A DNA stretch of 23,231 bases from a virus. The translations under genes were made by a program, and so were the position numbers. The notes beneath the pieces are model-generated. The model was not told where the DNA came from, did no database searches, and saw nothing but the letters and a program-made list of their open reading frames with translations. This document shows positions 13,230 through 20,547 of this stretch, one piece after another. The DNA lies in the IMG/VR virus record IMGVR_UViG_3300026116_000098, positions 1-23,231 of that record. One strand, given 5' to 3'. Within the stretch, counting starts at the first letter, position 1, and each line of letters starts with the position of its first letter.

Positions 13230-13435
13230 TGTATGTATTACAAATCAACCGATACAAGAAATCAATAACCACTAAAATGAAAAAAGGATGCGCTTGTTAC
13301 GGTTCAAATTCCATCCATAAATGTTATTGTCATTCAAATGGGAAAAGTAATAAAAGTAATATTTCCAAATCAGAAAGAGTGGGAGAGAAAACAAAACATA
13401 AGGCAGTTAAAAATATTAATAGAACAATATGTTAA
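13229..13435 (+). CDS. possible small Cys/His-containing protein
   Basis: An open frame of 68 codons starting at TAATG with the previous gene; a shorter version starts at 13277 (MKKGCACYGSNSIHKCYCHS) after AATAACCACTAA. The Cys/His cluster could bind a metal, but the rest is low-complexity Lys/Ser/Asn. It competes with another frame at 13338-13493, so at most part of this may be real. Confidence 0.35.
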   Translation: MYVLQINRYKKSITTKMKKGCACYGSNSIHKCYCHSNGKSNKSNISKSERVGEKTKHKAVKNINRTIC

Positions 13436-13493
13436 AAGCGATAAGGCTTTTACTTTAAAAAAGGTAAAAAATGAACAACGGACAACGATTTAA
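13338..13493 (+). CDS. possible small helical protein
   Basis: A 51-residue frame overlapping the previous candidate. It reads MGKVIKVIFPNQKEWERKQN, IRQLKILIEQYVKSDKAFTL, then KKVKNEQRTTI. A beta start and an amphipathic helix make it look more protein-like than the overlapping Cys/His frame. It overlaps the next gene by 23 bases. No family recognised. Confidence 0.4.
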   Translation: MGKVIKVIFPNQKEWERKQNIRQLKILIEQYVKSDKAFTLKKVKNEQRTTI

Positions 13494-14043
13494 TTTAGAA
13501 AACGGGGTGCTGACAAAGATGAACAGAATCCATAAATTATCAAAAATTGCAAAGGCTGAATTTAAAAATTCAAATGATGAAACCTTACCAAACCAAGAAA
13601 AAGAAATTGCTGATTCGCGATTTACGTCTATGGTTGAACAGATGGAGCAACTCGTAAAAGAAATCAAGTCCGATTATAATAAATTAATAACCACTAACAA
13701 AACATACCGAGCGATGGAAATAGAAACAACAGAAGATTTAGCCGAAAAAATAGCTGATTGGCTAGGAATATACGGAGGCTGCAAAGATGATAAGAATGAA
13801 GGGTGCGCCTATGACAAAAGTAAGCCGTTTTGTTGTAGAGTAGGATTTGTGGGTGCAATAAAAGAACGAATGATTGAGGCAATTGAAAATGATAAAAAGT
13901 TATCGAGTAATATCGCCATCCCCGAACCGCAATTACCATTAGGTAAGGGTAAGGAGGAATGTTCCCATAATGATACTAGATTACAAAGTATAAGATGCAA
14001 TGTTTGCCATGATTGTGGTGAAATAATAGAAATAGATGTTTAA
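13471..14043 (+). CDS. hypothetical protein, possibly two joined modules
   Basis: A 190-residue frame. Residues 1-81 are helical and lysine-rich (MNRIHKLSKIAKAEFKN, VEQMEQLVKEIKSDYNKL). At residue 82 a second methionine begins MEIETTEDLAEKIADWLGIY, then a cysteine-rich part (GGCKDDKNEGCAYDKSKPFCC), a helix (GAIKERMIEAIENDKK) and a C-terminal CNVCHDCGE zinc-knuckle-like end. The DNA before residue 82 reads like an intergenic leader (AATAACCACTAA, also present before 13277), so the real product may start at 13714, or two genes may have joined in frame. Function unknown. Confidence 0.55.
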   Translation: MNNGQRFNLENGVLTKMNRIHKLSKIAKAEFKNSNDETLPNQEKEIADSRFTSMVEQMEQLVKEIKSDYNKLITTNKTYRAMEIETTEDLAEKIADWLGIYGGCKDDKNEGCAYDKSKPFCCRVGFVGAIKERMIEAIENDKKLSSNIAIPEPQLPLGKGKEECSHNDTRLQSIRCNVCHDCGEIIEIDV

Positions 14044-14046
14044 ACA

Positions 14047-14370
14047 ATGAAAACAAAGGATATATTAAAAATAAAGCACTCAATCAGGGAGGCAATAGAT
14101 TTTATTGCTACAAATTCAGATGGAGACAAAACAACAGTCAGCAGTGAAACAATAATTTTATTGCGTGATTCCCTCAAATTATTGCAGATTGAAAATGAAG
14201 ATAAAAACACAGTCTTTAATCTACCTTTAATAGCAAGCGCAATTTGCGATGCAATAGACGATAATCAGGAACAAAAAGTTGACAGGAATATGGAAATGTT
14301 CTTAACAATTGAAAAGGTTCTTAGGTTACATTTGCTAGTCACTATACATAATAAAACCTTTAAACGTTAA
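14047..14370 (+). CDS. helical hypothetical protein
   Basis: A 107-residue protein three bases after the previous stop. It is helical throughout: ILKIKHSIREAIDFIATNSD, SSETIILLRDSLKLLQIENE, PLIASAICDAIDD and MFLTIEKVLRLHLLVTIH. No signal peptide or motif. Part of the AT-rich run of small genes. Function unknown. Confidence 0.6.
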   Translation: MKTKDILKIKHSIREAIDFIATNSDGDKTTVSSETIILLRDSLKLLQIENEDKNTVFNLPLIASAICDAIDDNQEQKVDRNMEMFLTIEKVLRLHLLVTIHNKTFKR

Positions 14371-14388
14371 TGAACTAAAATCACAAAG

Positions 14389-14568
14389 ATGAAAAAAATA
14401 AAAATATGGTTGCTTGCTTGGGTGTGTAATTATCCATTTTTTAGAGTAATTTATAAAGATGGCAAAAGAACTCGTCCACTTTACCAAGCAGAAGCAAGTG
14501 TGTTAAAAGATGTATTTAATGGTAAAATTATAATTGATTATGAATATGGAAGCAATTATCTAAACTAA
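14389..14568 (+). CDS. small hypothetical protein (59 residues)
   Basis: An ATG at 14389 opens a 59-codon frame: MKKIKIWLLAWVCNYPFFRV, IYKDGKRTRPLYQAEASVLK, DVFNGKIIIDYEYGSNYLN. The hydrophobic start resembles a short membrane anchor, followed by a small beta-type tail. Position and spacing between neighbours support it as a real gene. No family recognised. Confidence 0.5.
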   Translation: MKKIKIWLLAWVCNYPFFRVIYKDGKRTRPLYQAEASVLKDVFNGKIIIDYEYGSNYLN

Positions 14569-14598
14569 AACAATCATCAACTAAATACTTGAAATGAA

Positions 14599-14802
14599 AT
14601 GAAAAAATTAATTCTAATACCAATTGTATTAATAGGTTACGGTTGTGTAAGTTATTCAGGAAAACCTTTTGTAATATCGAAATTTCCATTACAAGATACT
14701 AATTTTGTTCTTTGTACATTTTATTATGATGGAAGTGGTCGCCATGCTCAGGAATTTGTTGATTCATGTCATAAATATAATGTAGGAGATACTATAAAAT
14801 AA
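14599..14802 (+). CDS. small lipoprotein
   Basis: A 67-residue protein with an N-terminal lysine pair, a hydrophobic stretch and a likely lipobox (MKKLILIPIVLIGYGC, Cys 16). It would be exported and lipid-anchored, leaving a mature part of about 52 residues (SYSGKPFVISKFPLQDTNFV; HAQEFVDSCHKYNVGDTI). Phage lipoproteins of this size can block superinfection or alter the envelope; this role is only a possibility here. A second ATG at 14594 is in another frame. Confidence 0.6.
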   Translation: MKKLILIPIVLIGYGCVSYSGKPFVISKFPLQDTNFVLCTFYYDGSGRHAQEFVDSCHKYNVGDTIK

Positions 14803-14807
14803 TAACC

Positions 14808-14846
14808 ATGAAAAAATTGCTATTATTGCCATTGCTTTTGCATTAA
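14808..14846 (+). pseudogene. remnant of a second lipoprotein/signal-peptide gene
   Basis: Five bases after the lipoprotein stop, MKKLLLLPLLLH then stop. The start resembles the lipoprotein signal next to it (MKKLILIPIVL). In another frame the following bases continue as IIAIAFALKTSSDYKTGEHL before a stop near 14884. This looks like a decayed or frameshifted small gene. Confidence 0.3.
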
Positions 14847-14918
14847 AAACATCTAGCGATTATAAAACTGGCGAACACTTATAATTATGGGCACGCAACA
14901 ATAATACAAAAACAATTT

Positions 14919-17423
14919 ATGACCCACACGATTACCGTTTACAAGAACCTTTCCCCCACAGCTATTCCATATCACAAAAGTGTGTTAGTTGCACTTGAAA
15001 GAATACGCTCTGGAGCTGACTTGAAAATAGTTAACGCTATTCGTTTGGAGCCGGATAAAATAAAGCAAGCAGAGCTAAAGAAAAATTTAACCTCGTTCGC
15101 ACTGTCCGGCAAATTTTCTCACCGCTCCTCTTCCGGACTTATATCGCACAGCGGCCTGGTCTGTATTAGTATGGAGTTTGAAAACGAAGAAGAGCTTTTG
15201 CTACATCGCAGAGCCTTTTTGGAAAGCAAAGAAAAGGCAAAATATACATTTGCTTTATTTAAAAGCACTTCAAATTTAGGCTTAAAAGCCCTCATTAAAA
15301 TCCCAGCAGAAGAGAAGTATCATAAACTTTATTTTGCTGCACTGAAAGAGTCCTACAATAATCCATATATGGAAACCGACGAGCCGGATGTGTCGGCCCT
15401 AACATTCTCCTCTTATGATCCTGACCTGTATTTCAATCCAGACAGTGATACATGGATGGAGAAAGATGAAAACGAAGCTTTCGACCTTTCGGAAAAAACG
15501 CCAATATTAAAATTACGGGCTGAAGTAGGAGTGGTCTCTAATTTAGAAAAAATATACAACAAAAAATATCCAGGGAAGGAGGGAGAGAAAAAAACAAATC
15601 TTGTAAAGTTTTGCCAGTCATTTAATGAGTTTGGCATAAAACAGACGGAATGCGAAAGGTACATTGTGTCTAAATACAAAGACCTAGTAAAAGAAAAAGA
15701 ACTCTTAACCATCATCCGCAGCGCATATAAAGAGAAAGGGGGCACCAAGTTCTTTGAAGACCAGCAAGCGTTGGATTTATTGGAAAGGCAGATACGGTCC
15801 GGTGTGGAAACAAACAAAATTTTCAAAAAACTAAACGAAACCGGCGGGCATTCTAAAGAGGATGTTGAGGTAGCAATAGCAAGGGTGTCAAATTCGCTTC
15901 CGATTTCTGAATTTTGGTATTTCACTGATCGTGGCAAGGTGATGATAAGCAATGTGAAGTTTAAAGCGTTTTTAGAACAAAGGGGGTATTATAAATATTA
16001 TCCCGAAGGATCTGAAAATTTTGTATTTATCCACATAGAAAACAATATGGTGCAGGTGGTGAACGGGGACGAAATAAAAAGTTTTGTAACAGACTACTTG
16101 CTCCAACAGCCAAATACAGCGGCGTTTGAATTGATGACCAGTAACTCAAAATATTGGAAAGATGATTATCTCAACTTGATTGAAGAGGCAGATATCAAGT
16201 TTTATGAAGACACCATAAATTCTGGGGTGGTATTTTTCAGGAACGGGGCTGTGGTGCTGAAGACGACGCAAGAAACAATAAAAGAGCAAACAGATATAGG
16301 TATTAAACAAACAATAGTAAAAACAACCAAAACCGAATTGATTGATTACTTCCAATTAGAAGGACACGTATGGAAAGACCAGATTATACAACGGGATTAC
16401 ATAGAATGTGATTTTACTGATTCCGTTTATGGCAAGTTTATTAACCTGGTTGCAGGAAAAGATCTGAAAAGTGAGCTGGCTATACGGTCCACCATAGGTT
16501 ACCTAATGCACAGCTATAAAACGTCGGCCAATAATAAAGCAGTTATATTGAATGATGAAACTATTTCCGATAATCCAAATGGGGGGTCTGGTAAAGGATT
16601 GTATTGTTCGGCATTGGGCCACATTAAAAGGGTAGCAAAGTTGGATTGTAAGCTATTTGATGGAAGCAAAGCGTTTGCCTATCAAACAGTAGATACGGCA
16701 ACGCAGATATTAGTATACGATGATGTGAGTAAAAATTTTAAGTTTGAGAATTTATTTTCCGTCGTTACTGAAGGTATAACACTGGAAAAGAAAAATAAAG
16801 ATGCAGTTAAATTAACAGTTGGGAAGTCCCCTAAAATAATCATCACCACCAACTACACCATCGGTGGTGTGGGCGGATCGTTTGAAAGAAGGAAATGGGA
16901 ACTAGAATTTAGCTCTTACTTTTCAGACAAGCACACTCCTTTTCAGGAGTTCGGGCACCAGCTGTTTGAGGAGTGGCCCGAAGAGGAGTGGAGCCGGTTT
17001 GACAACTTTATGATATACTGTTTTAAGCTTTACCTAGAACAAGGGTTAGTCCGTCAGGAGTTCACCAATCTGGCTGAACGTAAATTTATAAAAGAAACAT
17101 CATTCGACTTCCGCGAGTGGGTTGTTGAAGATCCATTGCCTCTTGATGTTGTTATAATGAAAACTGAATATTTTGAAAAATTTGTGGGTATTTACCCCGA
17201 TTACAAGCATTCTAAATGGTTTGGACAAAAGAAGTTCTCTCAATGGCTGGAAAGGTATGCTGAATACAAAGGGTACAGCTGTTCAACCGGAACCTCCATG
17301 AATTTAAGGTGGATAAAGTATTCTAATAAGTTACGGGAAACACAGGAAACTTTGGATATAGGGCAGCAGGTTGAAGTAGATAATATTACTATAAAAAACG
17401 ATACTGATGAATTTGATTTTTAA
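14919..17423 (+). CDS. BT4734/VirE-like primase-helicase (SF3-type ATPase)
   Basis: An 834-residue replication protein. The N-terminal part (about 1-180) matches the BT4734/VirE N-terminal type found in Bacteroidetes elements (VLVALERIRSGADLKIVNAI; SGLVCISMEFENEEELLLHR; FALFKSTSNLGLKALIKI), thought to be primase-like. The middle is linker and helical. The C-terminal ATPase has Walker A near residues 552-560 (NPNGGSGKGL), an acidic Walker B near 598 (QILVYDDV) and KIIITTNYTIGG near 640, as in phage/plasmid SF3 helicases. It would open and prime DNA during phage replication. The start at 14919 follows a gap of about 70 bases. It probably acts with the TOPRIM primase at 10191. No frameshift seen. 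Confidence 0.88.
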   Translation: MTHTITVYKNLSPTAIPYHKSVLVALERIRSGADLKIVNAIRLEPDKIKQAELKKNLTSFALSGKFSHRSSSGLISHSGLVCISMEFENEEELLLHRRAFLESKEKAKYTFALFKSTSNLGLKALIKIPAEEKYHKLYFAALKESYNNPYMETDEPDVSALTFSSYDPDLYFNPDSDTWMEKDENEAFDLSEKTPILKLRAEVGVVSNLEKIYNKKYPGKEGEKKTNLVKFCQSFNEFGIKQTECERYIVSKYKDLVKEKELLTIIRSAYKEKGGTKFFEDQQALDLLERQIRSGVETNKIFKKLNETGGHSKEDVEVAIARVSNSLPISEFWYFTDRGKVMISNVKFKAFLEQRGYYKYYPEGSENFVFIHIENNMVQVVNGDEIKSFVTDYLLQQPNTAAFELMTSNSKYWKDDYLNLIEEADIKFYEDTINSGVVFFRNGAVVLKTTQETIKEQTDIGIKQTIVKTTKTELIDYFQLEGHVWKDQIIQRDYIECDFTDSVYGKFINLVAGKDLKSELAIRSTIGYLMHSYKTSANNKAVILNDETISDNPNGGSGKGLYCSALGHIKRVAKLDCKLFDGSKAFAYQTVDTATQILVYDDVSKNFKFENLFSVVTEGITLEKKNKDAVKLTVGKSPKIIITTNYTIGGVGGSFERRKWELEFSSYFSDKHTPFQEFGHQLFEEWPEEEWSRFDNFMIYCFKLYLEQGLVRQEFTNLAERKFIKETSFDFREWVVEDPLPLDVVIMKTEYFEKFVGIYPDYKHSKWFGQKKFSQWLERYAEYKGYSCSTGTSMNLRWIKYSNKLRETQETLDIGQQVEVDNITIKNDTDEFDF

Positions 17424-17440
17424 AAATAATTTGACAAAAA

Positions 17441-17474
17441 TAGTTTACGTATTAAATAAAATGTTTATGTTTGT
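17441..17474 (+). promoter_or_regulatory. promoter-like element P2, copy of P1
   Basis: TAGTTTACGTATTAAATAAA, then TATGTTTG at 17466-17473, 24 bases before the ATG at 17498. It lines up with the block at 8566-8599 with a one-base gap (shared TAGTTTACG, TATT, TATGTTTGT). It would drive the run of small genes from 17498. The box TATGTTTG fits the Bacteroidetes -10 consensus. Confidence 0.55.
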
Positions 17475-17497
17475 TGAGAAATAAAAATTGTAGAACA

Positions 17498-17869
17498 ATG
17501 ATAACAGTAAGCGAATTAAGAGTTGGAAATTTGGTGCTAAACGAAGATGGTATTATTCACGAAATTCATGGTATAGACTCCATAAGTATAACATCTAGGA
17601 AACCTAATATTGCAGAACCATTTGAGAATGCACATATACATAGATACGTTCCTGTCTCATTAACCGAAGAGAGGCTAGTTAATTTCGGGTTTGTGAAAGT
17701 GAAAGCAATATCAGGCGTGATATGTGCTTATAAAAAGGGAGGAATAAGAATAAATATAAGTAATAGCGGCAATTTTTATTGGAAAAACAAACCAGTACCT
17801 TATGTCCACTTATTGCAAAATATCTATTATTTCAATGAGTTAACTGGAGAAGAATTAAAAATAAATTAA
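17498..17869 (+). CDS. conserved Bacteroidetes phage protein, unknown function
   Basis: A 123-residue protein from the ATG at 17498 (MITVSELRVGNLVLNEDGII); the upstream TTG at 17471 overlaps the promoter and is rejected. It has the ELRVGNLV start, a PVSLTEERLVNFGFVKV middle and a VPYVHLLQNIYYFNELTGEE end. This pattern is one I recall from many Bacteroides phages and mobile elements, without an assigned function. It is the first gene after P2. Confidence 0.8.
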   Translation: MITVSELRVGNLVLNEDGIIHEIHGIDSISITSRKPNIAEPFENAHIHRYVPVSLTEERLVNFGFVKVKAISGVICAYKKGGIRINISNSGNFYWKNKPVPYVHLLQNIYYFNELTGEELKIN

Positions 17870-17874
17870 TAACA

Positions 17875-18126
17875 ATGAAAGACCCTCTAAGTGAAGCCAT
17901 AAAAATGGTGGCGATTAAATTCCACACCTATATTGACGATAATGGATGGATCCGTGACCCATTTCCAAGAAAAGGTTTTGAAGATAACAAGTTGCGTTAT
18001 TCTAATATAGCTATGATTGGTATTGATAGCGATGAACAATTAAAATTTTTCACCATTGACGAGCTCTATGAAATGTTTATTGAGAGTGAACAAAAACGGC
18101 TTAATGAACTAAAAGTTCTCAAATAA
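17875..18126 (+). CDS. small hypothetical protein
   Basis: An 83-residue protein five bases after the previous stop. It has a helical start (LSEAIKMVAIKFHTYIDDNG), a WIRDPFPRKGFED turn, and an acidic helical end (FFTIDELYEMFIESEQKRLN). No signal peptide or known motif. Function unknown. Confidence 0.6.
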   Translation: MKDPLSEAIKMVAIKFHTYIDDNGWIRDPFPRKGFEDNKLRYSNIAMIGIDSDEQLKFFTIDELYEMFIESEQKRLNELKVLK

Positions 18127-18199
18127 GCTCAAAAATAAAACCTTATTTTACCAAAAACGTTCAAATAAGAAAAAAGCGGTAATAATTAAACCTTAAAAG

Positions 18200-18415
18200 A
18201 TGAACGAGCCAACTATCAAATCCGTCACCAACTGCCCGACCTATGGAGCAGAATGTACTATAGAAGGAGATGTAACTCATTGTTATGTTCCTAAAAATAA
18301 ATATACTGATGAAGAGGTTCAAAAACTAATCGCTGATTGGGGCTTATACCTACTGTTAGCACACGATGATGATACTGTAACAGCGGAAGAGTGGTTTGAG
18401 AAACACAAAAAGTAA
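18200..18415 (+). CDS. small hypothetical protein
   Basis: A 71-residue protein after a 73-base gap. The N-terminus has cysteines (CPTYGAECTIEGDVTHCYVP) that may form a small metal-bound or disulfide knot; the rest is an acidic helix (YTDEEVQKLIADWGLYLLLA; TAEEWFEKHKK). The 73-base gap before it holds only AT-rich sequence. No family recognised. Confidence 0.55.
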   Translation: MNEPTIKSVTNCPTYGAECTIEGDVTHCYVPKNKYTDEEVQKLIADWGLYLLLAHDDDTVTAEEWFEKHKK

Positions 18416-18417
18416 AC

Positions 18418-18807
18418 ATGACAAAGCGTAACAATAAGTGTAAACATACAGGTTGTAACAACAAATCCGCCCCCAAGAAAAGAGAGTGTTGGAAATGTAG
18501 AAGCGCAAATAGTCGCCAAAAAGATCCTGTGGCTTACACCTTTTACTTTTTGAAGGGAAATGCGAAACGAAGAAAAAAAGTATTTGAGTTAAATCTTGAT
18601 TGGTTCCGTAATTGGGTTAAAGACAATGGTTATATGGAACATAAGGGTAGAGCATCTGAAAGCTTAACCATTGATAGGAAACGAAATCTAGAAGGATATA
18701 CACCGGATAATATACAGATTTTGCCCAAGCACGATAATTGCGTTAAATACAGCACCATTGATGTGTTGGCGGAATTGGGGCCACAAGCAGAAAATATACC
18801 GTTTTAA
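18418..18807 (+). CDS. HNH-like / zinc-finger phage protein
   Basis: A 129-residue protein two bases after the previous stop. The N-terminus is a likely zinc finger (CKHTGCNNKSAPKKRECWKC, residues about 8-27: Cys-His-Cys-Cys-Cys). The centre is FYFLKGNAKRRKKVFELNLD, and the end has SLTIDRKRNLEGYTPDNIQI then LPKHDN. The IDRxxxxxGYxxxNIQ form is typical of phage HNH-related proteins, in which IDR and N are part of the metal site, although the first HH pair is not evident, so activity is uncertain. It may nick DNA or just bind it. Confidence 0.65.
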   Translation: MTKRNNKCKHTGCNNKSAPKKRECWKCRSANSRQKDPVAYTFYFLKGNAKRRKKVFELNLDWFRNWVKDNGYMEHKGRASESLTIDRKRNLEGYTPDNIQILPKHDNCVKYSTIDVLAELGPQAENIPF

Positions 18808-18817
18808 AAATAACACC

Positions 18818-19027
18818 ATGACAACAGAAAAAACATTTTTATTGGTACAAGTGGGTAAAGGTATCAATAAACCAATTTATGGTCCACGTTCAATAACACT
18901 CGTCCAGGCAGAGAAGAAACGACTTAAAAACTTGGTCCAATATAAAGAATATGATTTGCAAGTGCGGACGCCTGCCGGCTATAAAGCGGTTAAAGTGTAT
19001 GATACTAAAAAGATGATGAAGAAATGA
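18818..19027 (+). CDS. small basic hypothetical protein
   Basis: A 69-residue protein from the ATG at 18818 (MTTEKTFLLVQVGKGINKPI). A longer frame from 18758 would overlap the previous gene by 50 bases and is rejected. It is rich in beta-type stretches and lysine (VQYKEYDLQVRTPAGYKAVK). No family recognised. Its stop is directly followed by the attC-like hairpin. Confidence 0.55.
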   Translation: MTTEKTFLLVQVGKGINKPIYGPRSITLVQAEKKRLKNLVQYKEYDLQVRTPAGYKAVKVYDTKKMMKK

Positions 19028-19092
19028 GTTATAACGGTTTGCAGCCTTACGCTGGCTGCTTTTCGCAGCTTGCGTTAAGGGTGCTGTTAGGT
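19028..19092 (+). other. attC-like recombination site (integron cassette type)
   Basis: The stretch begins GTTATAACGG and ends GTTAGGT (19086-19092), which fits the GTTRRRY core of an attC right end; TAAC (19032-19035) pairs with GTTA (19086-19089). Inside is an imperfect hairpin: CCTTACGC (19045-19052) with GCGTTAAGG (19072-19080), one unpaired base, and GCTGC (19055-19059) with GCAGC (19065-19069) around a five-base loop. Length (65 bases) and an extrahelical base are normal for attC. The left core TTATAAC is not a perfect RYYYAAC. No integron integrase is present. Confidence 0.5.
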
Positions 19093-19119
19093 GTCTGGTT
19101 TTAAATAAATATTTTTTTG
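19086..19119 (+). repeat. left inverted repeat of the LeuRS-like cassette
   Basis: GTTAGGTG, four bases, then GTTTTAAATAAATATTTTTTTG. The reverse complement of 20426-20457 is GTTAGGTG, three bases, then GTTTTAAATAAATATTTTTTG. The two copies differ only in the short spacer and one T. They bracket the LeuRS-like gene. Just inside each copy is GCGTTGGCA in direct orientation (19128-19136 and 20419-20427). Confidence 0.75.
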
Positions 19120-19147
19120 AGAGGGGTGCGTTGGCATCTATTTAATT

Positions 19148-20413
19148 ATGAAAGAACAAAAATACATAGCAGTAATGTTTCCTTACCCAAGTGGTAGCGG
19201 ATTGCATTGTGGACATTGGTATAACTACGCTATAATAGATAGCTATTGCCGATACCAAAAATTTATTGGTAACGATGTTTTTCAGCCGTTTGGCTATGAT
19301 GCTTTTGGATTGCCTGCTGAAAATTATGCGAAGCAAGTTGGTAGAGAACCGAAAGAAGTTACCTATGAAAACATTGATAAGTTTCGTTTGCAGATGAAAC
19401 AAATGAATACGGACTTTGAAGAATTGTTGATTACCTCTGACGAAAGCTATCAGAAGCACACGCAATGGTTATTTACAAAACTTTACGAAAAGGGATTGGC
19501 TTACAAAAAAGATGGTGAAGTAGATTACTGTGAAAGTTGCGAAACTGTATTGGCAAGAGAACAGGTTAAAGAAGGTAAATGTGATAGATGCAATTCGGTT
19601 GTAATTAAAAAAACATTGAACCAATGGTATTTCAAAACTACTGCATACAAAGAAAGATTGATTGCAAACTTGGATAAAATTGATTACCCGAAAAGCACAA
19701 TAAATGCACAAAGGGCTTGGTTGGAAAACTTGCACGATTGGTGTGTAAGCCGACAAAGAAAATGGGGTTGTCCTATTCCGATTGAAGGCGAAACAGATAC
19801 AATGGACACATTTGTTGATAGTAGCTTCTATTTCATCATTTACTGCTTGATTAAAGGCATAAAACCAAAGCCAGTTGATTTGTATGTAGGAGGAAGTGAA
19901 CATGCCTGTATGCACTTGATTTACGCAAGGTTTATTACAATGTTCCTTTACGATATTGGCTTTATAGATTTTGAAGAACCATTTACAAAAGTTATTCATC
20001 AGGGAATGATTTTGAATAATGGCGAAAAGATGAGTAAGAGCAAAGGTAATGTAGTGAACTTGGATAATTACGATAGCGATGAAATTCGTTTTTACTTAAT
20101 GTTCATCGGACATTACTTTGATGGTGGAAGTTGGAGCGACCAAAACATAAATGGAATACGCAGATTTATTGGCAAGATGAAAGAATGGATGAGCCGAACA
20201 GGAACAGAAACTATTGATATGGTTAAATTCAAAAAACAAGTATTTGCCTATACTGAAAGTTTCAAATTTAACAAAGTAGTAAGTTCATTTATGATTTTGT
20301 TGAACGAAAATAAGAGCAAGAATTTGACTGATGAATGCAAACAGGAAATAGTTGCAGTATTAAGTATTTATATGCCGAATGTTTTTAACCTTTTACATTT
20401 TTGCAAAAAATGA
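19148..20413 (+). CDS. compact leucyl-tRNA synthetase-like protein without CP1 editing domain
   Basis: A 421-residue class I synthetase, about half the length of bacterial LeuRS. It has the HIGH motif as HCGH (PYPSGSGLHCGHWYNY), a zinc-binding insertion (CESCETVL ... CDRCN), the tRNA-leucine-type WYFKTTAYKERL, then AQRAWLENLHDW running directly into CVSRQRKWGCPIPI. In normal LeuRS the CP1 editing domain sits between those two segments. Then come TMDTFVDSSFYF, VGGSEHACMHLIYARF and KMSKSKGNVV. The helical anticodon part is short and the C-terminal domain is missing. It could charge tRNA without editing or activate leucine for another use. It lies alone inside the inverted repeats and was probably acquired as a cassette. 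Confidence 0.88.
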   Translation: MKEQKYIAVMFPYPSGSGLHCGHWYNYAIIDSYCRYQKFIGNDVFQPFGYDAFGLPAENYAKQVGREPKEVTYENIDKFRLQMKQMNTDFEELLITSDESYQKHTQWLFTKLYEKGLAYKKDGEVDYCESCETVLAREQVKEGKCDRCNSVVIKKTLNQWYFKTTAYKERLIANLDKIDYPKSTINAQRAWLENLHDWCVSRQRKWGCPIPIEGETDTMDTFVDSSFYFIIYCLIKGIKPKPVDLYVGGSEHACMHLIYARFITMFLYDIGFIDFEEPFTKVIHQGMILNNGEKMSKSKGNVVNLDNYDSDEIRFYLMFIGHYFDGGSWSDQNINGIRRFIGKMKEWMSRTGTETIDMVKFKKQVFAYTESFKFNKVVSSFMILLNENKSKNLTDECKQEIVAVLSIYMPNVFNLLHFCKK

Positions 20414-20425
20414 GGAGAGCGTTGG

Positions 20426-20457
20426 CAAAAAATATTTATTTAAAACTTGCACCTAAC
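20426..20457 (-). repeat. right inverted repeat of the LeuRS-like cassette
   Basis: Inverted copy of 19086-19119. On the forward strand it reads CAAAAAATATTTATTTAAAAC, ttg, CACCTAAC. Its ACCTAAC end also fits the RYYYAAC left core of an attC site, though no GTTRRRY follows within the next 90 bases. A further pair, AGAGCGTT (20416-20423) and AACGCTCT (20472-20479), flanks this copy. Confidence 0.75.
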
Positions 20458-20547
20458 TACTATATGTAAGAAACGCTCTAAACAGCCAATAAAATCAATA
20501 TATTAAAAACCTGTTTTCTAAAATCAACAATACAATATTAGAAATCC

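Noticed and set aside
13300-13320. tRNA-like GGTTCAAATTCC T-loop
   Set aside because: The flanks cannot form the T-stem and no acceptor or anticodon arms can be found nearby.
13915-13950. Similarity of LPLGKG coding bases to the tnpB 3' end (PPLGKG)
   Set aside because: Only a few codons match and no hairpin or right-end structure follows; likely chance.
15413-15952. 179-codon antisense frame in the primase-helicase gene
   Set aside because: Shadow of a well-supported 834-residue gene; serine/cysteine-rich translation without motifs.
19469-19999. 176-codon antisense frame in the LeuRS-like gene
   Set aside because: Shadow of a gene with conserved synthetase motifs; Phe/Cys-rich translation typical of an antisense frame.
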